Source of the DNA: Sanderia malayensis
Lineage: Eukaryota; Cnidaria; Scyphozoa; Semaeostomeae; Pelagiidae
NCBI GenBank assembly: GCA_013076295.1
Contig: RQOL01000876.1
Coordinates: 4,278,001-4,342,000, forward strand
DNA: 64,000 nucleotides
Reading direction: 5' to 3'
The translations under genes and the position numbers were made by a program. Position 1 is the stretch's first letter; every line of letters starts with the position of its first letter. This document shows, piece after piece, positions 12,555 through 24,500 of this stretch. The notes below the pieces were generated by a model. That model ran no database searches. It worked only from the letters and a program-made list of their open reading frames with translations, and was not told the DNA's origin.

Positions 12555-15500
12555 GTACGTGTTTATATGTTCATTCGAATTTTGAATTCAGGAACTTCTT
12601 CGCATAAAGAAATACATCAAAAATTCGCATACAAAAACCTGTGAAATTTTGCATCCAGTCTATTGTTAAAAACAATCGGCTATTGTTTGTTCCTTACTCG
12701 CTTTTCTGTAATTTCGAAATTGATTTTTCATAGAGCTGAGGAAATACCGTGAAAATGCATTGACGTACATAAACAGCTTTCGCAAGATCCACAATGCGCC
12801 TGCTTTGTCGCTAGATACTCACGCCTCCGCAGAGGCAGAAGCCTGGGCAAACATTATTGCAAGTAGAGGGAAGCCTGAGCACAGCCCTGAAAATGTAGAA
12901 GGCGAAAGCATATTTTACGAATGTGGAAAAGAATCAGATCCGTCAAAAAATGCTGTTCTTTCGTGGTAATTATAGTACTTCAAAATCCCTGCAATAATAT
13001 ATAGTATATGTACTGTACAGTTGTCTGTACTGCATGTTATATTTTTGCGGCAAATAAAATTTTGGATCTAAGTTCAACGGCAGTTTTGTATGGATGTTAT
13101 TAATTTTTCATTGCTTTTTTAAAGGTACAAAGAGGTCTGTGATAGGAATTACAATTTCGACTCGGACAATGACTACTCTGGTTCGAAGCAATTTAGTCGA
13201 ATGGTTTGGAAAGACAGCTCGAAGTTGGGCATTGGCGTGGCCAAAAAGGAGATCGAAGTGGACGACTTGAATCTCACGTGCTACTTCATAGTCGGTAGAT
13301 TCCAAGGAAGTGGAAATAAACCTGGCTACTATAGACGCAACGTTGAGAGAGGCCAGTTTAGTAAGCCATTCTGCAGGAGGCTCGATGCTTATCTTGATGA
13401 TTCTATGGAGGAAAATGAGAAATTAAAGGAAAGAACCCCTGAAAGTGAAGCCAGAACGATAGGTAGGCGATTGAAGTTATTTGACATGTTTGTAATACAT
13501 CACCTTTTGTTGTAGCTTGAATTTTTATGATGAAGTGGAACCTCCATACAACAGACCTGGTGATTTTGTCCGTTGTATAAAGGTGTTTGTTAATGAAAGT
13601 TTCAGTGTAGTTTTTGTTGGATTCAAGCTTTTTGAAAGGTTTTCTTGCAAAAAATAATAGACAAACCAGCTAATATCTCTAAATTAAGCAAGAAAATAAA
13701 CGAAAAATAATACAGTAAAGTCCCGATAACTTGAACCTTCATGGGACCGATGAAAATGGTTCGAGTTAACGAATGTTCGAGTTATCGAGGGTCACAAAGT
13801 TCCAACAAAGCTTTCAAGGGGAATGCAAAATGGTTCGAGATATCGGGGTTCTACTGTATTAAGAATCTTGTAAGAATTATTCTCGAGCTGATGTATACCT
13901 AATACGTTGATGCCTTAGTCTTGGTACCGTATGTTTGTGATGCTTTTTGCAACGATGCCTTTAAAAACATTGTCACATCCACTTGCAGGACGGATAATCA
14001 TGAATTACGATCAGGAGATCCTTGCTGTTCACAACAATTTCAGAAAGATCCACAACTCACCTCTTTTGACTTTGGATGAACAAATGTCAGCTGAGGCTCA
14101 AGCATGGGCGAGTAAATTGTCAAATACGGGAGAACTGAAACACAAACCCGATTGTAAAGATGGAGAGAATCTGTACATGGCATGTGTGCCAAAGGGAAGG
14201 CCACTTAAACCGTGGAAGTCAGTTGTTGCATGGTATGTAGGTTTTGTTATTCACATAGAAAGAATTGATCGCTGCAACCTCTTACTTAGCTACTTTGTTG
14301 CTTCGGCCGATTTTCCAATCGAATAAAAGAAACAAAATCTTTTAAGATCTTTCTATCCAGCATGTCATTACGTAAGACTGTTAAATCCTGTGTCCAAAAA
14401 TAACCTGTTTCCAAATTTGACAGCGGGTCTTTCCATATATCAACCTTTTTATAATTATTGTTTATTGCTCCACATTAATAGCCAGTCCGGGATGGTTCTC
14501 TTATTTACTGTAGAAATCATAGATAAAAAAACCTTTTAAAACATGTTTTGATTCAATGTCTATTATTTGTCTTTAGGCATAGAAAGGTCTGCAACGTTAA
14601 ATACGATTATTTATTATTTGGTTCCAGGTATAGAGAGGTCTGCACTGTTAACTACGATTTCAGCAAGGAAAAGGGGACCCAGAAAGCTGGCCATTTTACA
14701 CAGGTTGTCTGGAGGGACACGAAGAGTCTTGGTGTTGGGGTTGCTTTGAATTCGAATAAAGATGGTTTCAATTGCACGTTTGTTGTGAGCAGGTATCGAA
14801 ATGCCGGAAACATTCTTGGCATCTTCAAGGAGAAAGTGCAAAAAGGTAGCTTTGCCCCGGAATTGTGCTCAAAGGTATTGGACATGGCTGAGGGAGCTGT
14901 GCGTGAGGCTGATGCAAGCATCGGTGCCACTGCAGTACCTACTGTCCCTTCTGGGATAAGTAATGACCAGGATTTTCAACCTACTAGCTTTAACAGTGAC
15001 GCAGTTTCAAATCAGAATAATCAAATGACTGATTATATTGAAGAAATGAAGCATCAAAGAACCTTGTCCGCTGCGGAGTCTAAGACAGTGAATGAAAAGG
15101 AGGAGCAGAGTAATACTGTTAATGGTTCCAATGCAAATCAAAACCAACCCACCAAGTCAGTTGCAAGCGTTGTTGTTGAGAGTGCCAACATGGATTATGA
15201 TGCAGGTGGTCTTCAAGACGTCAAAAATCAGTTGTTAACGAATAACACTAATGAAAATGATACTATTGAAAGTGTCAGTGAAAAGTTTGAAGGTGAGCTC
15301 AGGCTTTTCACTTTCTTATGCTGATGTATGTTACAATACCTCGGTTTTAACATAAAGAGTTGCTTTCCTTTTTCACAATTAATGTGTGCTATTTTTTCTG
15401 TCGCAGACCTGAAGAAATCTCCATTGACCCAGGAGCTGATAAAAATCTTGAAGAAAAAATTGATAAAAAATCTTTACAAGAGCCATGAAATGATTGACTC

Positions 15501-18500
15501 ACTTAAAGGAGGAGAAGGTCGGTCATTGCTTGGTTAGTCTATCTCTAAAACAAATCTCTACCACTACAGTTTTGGTTGAATTCGGGCTTATTGCGAGTAG
15601 CGGTATAACTGAGTTTTATGCCAGCTTAACAAAAAGGAACCACTTGTATTTTGTACATTTTTGAAGTTCTGTTTTGCCTTCTGGAAGAAGCACCGGGGGC
15701 CTCTTTCAGAAAGAACACCCTTGTGTTAGTCTTGCTTGTCCTCCTGTTGGCTGGCAGAGGACTGTTGAGCAACGGACACAGACTACAACTGTCTGAATGT
15801 GATTGAAGACATTGGTTATCTTGAAACATCCTAGACACTTGCTGGATACATAAATACGCAAGCACTCTGTAGCCAGTGCTGTTTTCTCTCGGCAGAGTGT
15901 TCGGTTTACTAATTGTCCTTTTTTATGAAATCGTAGAACAAGTGATGCGCAGAGAATTTCTAATGGACGCACTTCAAGCCCACAACAAGCTGAGGATGCT
16001 TCACAATTCAACTGATTTGGAAGAAGATGATGCAATGAGTCGAAAGGCAGATGAATGGGCCTATGTTCTGGCAAGGAGAGGGGAAGTTGGTCACGAGAAC
16101 GGAACTGAAGATGGCGAGAATATTTTCCATTCTTGCAGCACAGGAAATCAAACAGCAACAGCTAACGATGCAGTGGCTGCTTGGTAAGTCTTGGTTTACA
16201 TTAAAGATTAATTGGATGAAAGTTCTGCTTGCCATGAAAGCATTACTAAGCCCAGGTGGACTTAGTAATGCTTTCATCTTTAAGATTTCAGAGGGGGTTT
16301 CACTCAAATTCTCGTTTTGAAGGGATGACTTATTAGAGAGGAGGGGGAGAGGAGGACTTAATATGGCTTTTACGGTAAATAGTTTATTAAACATTCAATA
16401 CATTAGTTAGTTGCATGATCATAATTAATGCTGTCTTTCTTCGCCCTCCCCCCCCCCCTTAAAGGTACAAGGAAGGTTGCGAGAGAATGTACGATTTTGA
16501 CAAAGAAGATGGTACTCAAGGAGCCGACGACTTCACGCAGATGGTTTGGAAAGGCAGCAAGAAGTTTGGTATCGGCGTTGCCACATCAGAAAGCGAAGGA
16601 CGCACGTGTACGTACATTGTAGCCAGGTATCGTCCTGCTGGAAATGTGGCAGGAGAATTCCATGGCAATGTTGCAAGATCGTTTGCGCAAAATCCATGCG
16701 AACACATGGAATATCTCAACAAGAATATGACGAAAGAGAGTCTATTGAGAACGGTCATAGCCAACAGCAAAGGTTAGTTCATTTTATACACATATTTTCT
16801 CAATTGAAGCGTGTATGTTTTCATATACACCAGTACTCGTCAGACAGAATATACTGTGTACATCGAGGTACAGACTGGACTGTAAAGAGTCTGTCTGACG
16901 AGTGCTCTCCTAGCACGAATCTCAGAGTCACAGAGAGTCGCTCTTTTTCTGTGTTTTTACTACTATATTCTATTTTATCTATCTTTATAAATTATTGAAG
17001 TGTCGTTTTGCATATGTTTGTGATGTCCTTTTTCCTCATATCTCAGAACACGATGAATTGTACAGTCGTCAAACTGGACATATCAAAGGTGAGGTCACTT
17101 TAGCCACAATAATTTTCATCCCGAATCTTAATTCTATTTTTATTTTAATTTTAATTTAACAAGTTTGATAACTGTTATGTGCAAGTTCTTGTACGATGCA
17201 TCTGCGCACATACATTTACCTGCGCACATACATACATTTACTTACCTTTACCTGAACAAAACAGTTACCTGACGACAGCCTGACAACTCAAACGATAACA
17301 ATCAAAAATTTCTTGCGAGAAAGATCTTTGGGTTATGAAAGCATATTCTTTCAGACTTTTATGGTGGGGGGGGGACATTTGGTACATTGCTTGATAGCTG
17401 ACACTGGCACTATTCCCTGGCTACAAAATTGGTCTTAATTGAATTTAAATGACAATGCACTGAAAGAACTTCTAGAAACACTGTAATACCGCTTGTTCGG
17501 CCCAATTCATGGACAACACTGCAACCATACCTAAAAGAATCTGTACCACAAAAACAGCAGTGCAAATGGACTACGAGAACGTGAACAATACGAAACAAAA
17601 GACGATGACAAACAAAATACCAATTTTAAGCATTTCCTCCAAGCTGTTATATGCTTCAATCTTAGGAGTGAATGTCTCTGAAAAGACGAGCCCGCTAAAT
17701 CAATCGTTTGCCATGGGATCCACGATTCTGTTTCAAAACCCCCACAAGAGGCTATTTTTAGATTCTGAGATGACTACAAACATTGAAGGTGTCACTTTTA
17801 TTGCATTGTTGTCCGAAATGCAAAACAATTATGGTTCACAAGGTAATTGGTTTGTATCGTGCAGAGCAGATGGTGCCAGGTCGTGATCTTTCCTTTTGCA
17901 TGTAACCATTTTTGTTGAAAATTAGCCCCCCCCCCCGAATTACCGCACATTGCTTGCTATTCAACGTGGTGGGCTGCCCTTAGTTTGCAATATTTTATTT
18001 AAAAGGTGATTTTTTCCACGTTTTCTTAAGGATACGCCGATGATCCGAATTTCTACGCAATGTCATCTAGTCAATCTGGTTTGCTTCCAGAGCCTGAAGT
18101 AAACAGTCGATTGTCAACTAACATGGGTGAATATGCAGGAAGAGACTTTGCAACTAACGACTACAGGAGTGTACTGGGTCCCTTGGATGACAGAATGTAC
18201 GGCGGCTATCAAGGTCTCAAGAGGCTGCGATCCAGCGATGAACGAGTACAGTATGAATCACAGCCTGCTGACGCGAAAGGCAATGCTGCTGGAGGCAACA
18301 CAGGCAACAATGCAGCAAAGAACAATTTTGAAAATGGCTCACAGAACGGTGCAACTTTGCAAGGTGGCTTCAAAAGTGCTGGTGAGAAGGCTGCTGCGAG
18401 TGACTCAAATGGTGCTAATAATAAGGAGAATGCTGCAGCGCAAGATCTCAAGGACGGTGCAGATAGTGAAAGTAAGTGAGTCTCTTCGAGTGAGTTTTTT

Positions 18501-21500
18501 GTCTTTGGTGTGTCAGTCATATTTGCTGAATACAGGTAATATGCAACTCCTTACAATGATATAAAGAGCAGGGTTGTTAAAGATCTTTCATATGTTGTTG
18601 TGGATCCTTGTTATAAATCCATAACATTCACATAAATATAAACAGATTCAGGTGATCCCATCCTTGTACGTATTTCTAAATAGATGTACCTGCATTAAAT
18701 CATTGCCTTTTAGTCTTTCAAATGCATTTCTTTTGTCTGTAGAAGCGTTTCAAGAAGGTGCTTTGAAGGCGCACAACAAGTTCCGTGAGCTGCACGGTAG
18801 TGAGACGATGACATTGGACGATGCCATGTCTAAGGCTGCGGAGGAATACGCGAAGAAAATAGCTAAGGAAGGGAAACTGACTCACAGTGATGATTTAAAC
18901 GATGGTGAGAATTTAGCAATGAAATGCACTGGCTCTGGCAAAGAAATGACTGGACAAGAGGCCACTTTGAATTGGTAAGAATTCATTGTTTTGCGCGAGA
19001 GAATTAATGAGTATTACTGTCAAATTTGAATGCCAAACTCAAATTTGAAGCAAGATGAAAACATGGACAGTTGTGTACAGAATTGAAGATGGAAAATTGT
19101 TCAATTTTCCATCACAGTCGATCGGTTAGTAAATGGCTGATATATTTATGGATTGATTGCTAATCCGTTAGGGATTTCTTGCAGGTATAAAGAAATATGC
19201 TCACCAGGATATGCCTTTGGTACTGAAGGAGGCGAAGGGGCTGGTCACTTCACTCAGGTGGTTTGGAAGAAAAGTAAAAAACTCGGAATAGGAAAGGCCT
19301 ATGGTGAGAAGAATGGAATGAAATGCACATTTGTGGTTGCAAGGTATGGGCCACGTGGAAATGTCATGTCTGAGTTTAATGATAACGTCCAGAAAGGCAG
19401 TTATAACGAAGGAAAATGCTCCGATTTTGAGAAAGACATGCAAGATATCGATGCTGAAACAGGCACGGGTACTGCTGCACTGCAATACAATGCAAAAGCA
19501 AAGAATCCGAATGGTGCACAAAATAAATTTAGCAAAAGTGGCAAGCCATACATCGTGAAAACAACTACTAAGGAGTCTGGCTTTGGATCAGATTTGGGGA
19601 AAATTGCACAAGACACGGAAGCATTCAGACATCATAGGAAAAAGAAAAGAAAGAAGCCAAAAAATAAAAAGCAGGATGATAAGAAACCAGAAGATAAGAA
19701 GCCGGAGGATAAGAAACCAGAGGATAAAAAGCCGGAGGATAAGAAACCAGAAGATAAAAAGCCGGAGGATAAGAAACCAGAGGGTCAGAAGCCAGAAGAT
19801 AAGAAACCAGAGGAGGAGAAACCAGAAGATAAAAAGCCGGAAGATAAGAAACCAGAGGACCAGAAACCAGAAGATAAGAAACCAGAAGAGGAGAAACCAG
19901 AGGATAAGAAACCAGAAGATAAAAAGCCGGAGGATAAGAAACCAGAGGACCAGAAGCCAGAAGATAAGAAACCAGAAGAGGAGAAACCAGAAGATAAAAA
20001 GCCGGAGGATAAGAAACCAGAGGATCAGAAGCCAGAAGATAAGAAACCAGAAGAAGAGAAACCAGAAGATAAAAAGCCGGAGGACCAGAAACCAGAAGAT
20101 AAGAAACCAGAAGATAAGAAACCAGAAGAGGAGAAACCAGAAGATAAAAAGCCAGAAGATAAGAAACCAGAGGATCAAAAACCAGAAGATAAGAAACCAG
20201 AGGATCAAAAACCAGAAGATAAGAAACCAGAAGAGGAGAAACCAGAGGATAAGAAACCAGAAGAGGAGAAGCCGGAGGATAAGAAACCAGAGGATCAAAA
20301 ACCAGAAGATAAGAAACCAGAGGATCAGAAACCGGAGGAAGAGAAGCCAGAGGATAAGAAACCAGAAGAGGAGAAGCCAGAGGATAAGAAACCTGAGGAA
20401 GAAAAGCCAGAGGATAAGAAACCGGATGAGGAGAAGCCAGAGGATAATAAACCCGACAATAGTACCGAGAATAAATGCGATGGCAAACAAAATGATACAG
20501 ACATTCAAGATCAAGGCTTATCAGCGCATAATATATTCAGAAAAATCCACGGCACACCTGATATGACACTTGATAAGAGCATGTCTCAGGAGGCCGATGC
20601 ATATGCAAAGATTCTTGCCAAAGAAGAGACACTGTTTCATTCGTCAACGAAGGATGGAGAAAATTTAGCCAAAGGTTGTAATGACCGCAATGAACCAGTT
20701 AAAATTGCAGAGGCTGTCAAAGACTGGTAAGTAATGCAAGCAGCAGTCAGTGTTACTGAGGGTAGCAATAACGTTTCATGGATTGGTTAGTTGAGATTTA
20801 ACATCATATTTGCCAGACTTTTGCTTTGCTTCTGTTCGAGATTCTTAGATGACTACTTGTTTAAATCACCCTTGTTATACGTATTTCCATGTTTCTTTTA
20901 CTCTTCATAGGTACAGTGAGGTATGCTCGCCTGGTTACAGTTTCAGTGGATCAAGTGCAGGCGCAGCGGGACATTTCACGCAGCTGGTATGGAAAGAGAG
21001 CACAAAGTTAGGTATTGGTGTGGCAAGTGGAATTAGCAAAGGCGGCCTCTTTTGCACCTACATTGTTGCAAGATATCGACCTGCAGGCAACTTCATTGGC
21101 ACTTACAAAGACAATGTGCCGAAAGGAGAGTTTAAGAAAGAAATTTGTGACAAACTCGATGAAATGATCCAAGAAGGTAAGATCTGTTGTTTTTCTCATA
21201 AGAACTGCATCTTCGAAAGAGTGCAGTCTCTTCAACCTTTAAATGGTAAGAGCTTTATGGCTCATAACTGTCTTCCCATGTTGCCTTGTCACAAACAAAA
21301 CGCAATAAAACATCTAGGTTTTACTCGGCTTTGTTTATTTAATAATTGAAACATGTTTTTAATTGCTAGCTATACCTGATTGTGGTGGAGGAAATGAAAC
21401 AGAGAGTAATGCTGAGGGAGGAAGTGACTCGCAGGGGGAAAATTCCGAAGGAGGAAAAGCTCCTGAAACGCCACAATACACTGGAAAATGGAAGGATTCT

Positions 21501-24500
21501 AGAAAGGGGAAAAATCTCAATAAGGGAGCAGCTCAAGGTGCAGAGACGGTTGGTTCTGCTTTGAAAGAAGGTTTTAACGATGATGTAGGAGTAGGACCTG
21601 GTGGTGGCGGGGCTGGGGGTGGAGCTGAAGGTGGAGGCAAAGAAGGAGGTGGAAACGAAGGTGGAGGCAAAGAAGGAGGCGATGGAGAAGCCAACAATCC
21701 TGGGAATGGAGCTGGAGAAGGCAGCGAAGAACCTGGAAAGGATGCCAAACAAGAAGAGAATCCAGATGTGGAAGAACAGAGGCCAGATGCAGATGAAGGA
21801 GACGAGGACGATGACGATGATATATTCAGACAACATGGCTTGGCAACTCACAATATGTTGCGTAACATACACGGAGCTCCAGACATGAAAATCAATCATA
21901 ACATGTCGGACGAGGCAACGAAATACGCTGAAGAACTGGCAAAAAAAGGAAGGCTGGAGCACTCGAAATCACGAGATAACGAAGGTGAAAATCTTGCAAT
22001 GAAGTGTAGCAGCCAAGAAGATGATGATATGACCGCCGAAGAAGCAACTCAACTCTGGTACTACTGGTCTACTCTCTCAATTCGAATTACCAGGATATAC
22101 TCTCATGTCTATCTATTGGTCATGGCAGGTATATCTGTTTGTGATCTGTACCGATTATTCAATGCAGTCAATTTATTCATATTGCAGGTATCAGGAAGTT
22201 TGTAAGCCTGGCTATGATTTTAGCACTGGCAAATATGATGGAGGCACCGGGCATTTTACTCAGGTTATTTGGAAAGGAAGTATCGAACTCGGCATTGGGG
22301 CAGCGGAAGCCAAGAAGGATGATATGTACTGCACATATGTTGTTGGGAGATATAAACCTGCTGGTAATTTCTTGGGCAAATTCAAAGAAAACGTCGAAAA
22401 GGGAAATTTTGACAAAACAATTTGTGAAAAACTCGATGAAATGGTTGCCAAAATTGGTGAGGGTAAGCACATTCAAATTATCGTGATGTCTGCATTTACT
22501 TGTCTTCGTTGTTAGATGCACGTAACTATATTTGTAATATGTTTGTATTCTTGTAATCGCTATAGGTTATCTTCGTTGTTTGCTTTCACGTCATTGGTAA
22601 ATATGTGTGCTATTTTTTAGCATTGATGATATTCTCTTTTTCTAACTTTGGCAGATACAAGAAAGAGGGTACTGCATAAAAATAGATATGATAAGAGGAT
22701 TTCTGAAGCAGCAAGGTTAAACAAGTTCAAGAGCAAGCAAGGTTTTCAAGAAAATTATCAAGTTGCCACCCCACCTGGCATCAAAACAAATGGCGATAGT
22801 AAAAATATCAAAGGCTGGCTGGATAGGTTCAAGGTCGATGGGCCAGGAAGTAGGTTTACAGCAGATTCGGGTGGAGGCTTTATAAAGATTGCATCCGGTA
22901 TGTAAAATTGTTTTTTGTTGTCAATATGTTTATGATTATCAGTTCACGATGAGAGAAGCATCTCTCAAAATTTCGCACAAACACACACGCCTGTTCATGA
23001 CACGATCAACAGTTTTTGTGACAAATATATTTCTGTTACTAGAGACGCCACGACGATAAATTGCTCTACGAACGCGGTGACCAAAAGACAGTGACAATGA
23101 CAGCATTACATTACAGCTAAAAAAAATTAAAGATGTGAATGAACATCTTGTCATGCTCGAACAATTCCGAGCTTGCCATGTTTAGAAAAATGTCTTCTTT
23201 TAACGCCTGACAAACTGAACGCAGTAATAAACACAAGAAACAATCAATTTAATTTTCAAAATTCATACACATGTATATTCAAATTCTGAACAGATTGAAC
23301 AGAAATTGTTCATGCCTTTTTGCTTCAATAACAAAATAGTATTCAATTACAGTGACTGGATTTCAAAAAACAATATTTGTCATTAACTAAATTTGAATTA
23401 TGTTTATATACATAATCGTATGCTTGCAAGTATTTATAGATTTACATTTGTACAGAATTCAAAAGAAAATGCATGAAAAGTTTACAAGAACAAAAATGAA
23501 GTCTTGAATGAGCCTGAACCAACACGATCAAATGTAAAGTGGAGCCTCCATTTTCATATTGTATTAGTTAATCGATATGGAATATTTTATTATTGTGGTT
23601 TCAGGTAATACAGTCACTACTAAAAAGCTTACAGCAAGAGCTAGTAAAAGATGGCAAGGAAAGTTAAAAAATTCAGCACGTGCAAGGTTTGGTCAGGAAA
23701 AAAAAGTTGACAGGAGAGAACAGAACGACCAATCGGACCAGAAGCAAAGCAGTGAAGAGTATTCTAAGAATGGAGAAGAAGCTCATAACATATTCCGGAA
23801 GATACATACTGCCAAAGATATGAAGATAAATGAAGAAATGTCAAAAGCAGCTGAGGAATATGCAAAGAAATTGGCTTCATCTGGAAGTTTCCAACATTCA
23901 AGCAGAGATGAAAGGAAAGGTGATGGCGAAAATCTTGCCATGAAATGCACAAGTGAAAAGGGAGTTGAAATGACAGCCGAAGAAGCAACCAAAAATTGGT
24001 AAGCCTTTGCTTTCTTTTCTGAAACAGGTAGTCTCTATAATTAAACTATAAATAGTTTTTAAAATCATCGTAAAGAATATCCATTCAAGTAACTTTTACT
24101 TTTAGGTATGGTGAAGTTTGCGAGCCTGGCTATAATTTCGGCAGTGGTTCATTCTCTGGTGGAACAGGTCATTTCACTCAAGTTGTTTGGGACAAAAGTG
24201 TTGAGCTTGGAATTGGAAGAGGAACAACAGAAGAGAATGGAATGTTTTGCACATATGTTGTTGGTAGATACAGGCCTGCTGGCAATATGATGGGTGATTT
24301 CCAGAAAGAAGTCAAGAAAGGATCATTTGAAAATGGCATTTGTGACAAACTCGATGAAATGATGGACAAAGTTGGCTCAGGTTGGTGATACATTTGTTTT
24401 CATCACTTGAAAATTGCTACCGTTATTGTACCGTTATTGTACCGTTATTGTATTGTATTGCTACCGTTACCTCATTACGAAACAGAGGGTAACATCTTAA

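Noticed and set aside
17509..17886. Complete small gene starting at ATG 17509
   Set aside because: The frame ends just past a phase-1 donor at 17843 and fits better as a linker exon starting at 17561, although that acceptor is weak.
19588..20514. 308-codon minus-strand frame (Leu/Phe/Trp rich) and a 327-codon plus-strand frame over the KPE repeat
   Set aside because: Both are shadows of the 15-bp repeat in other frames; only the KPE frame continues into CAP sequence at each end.
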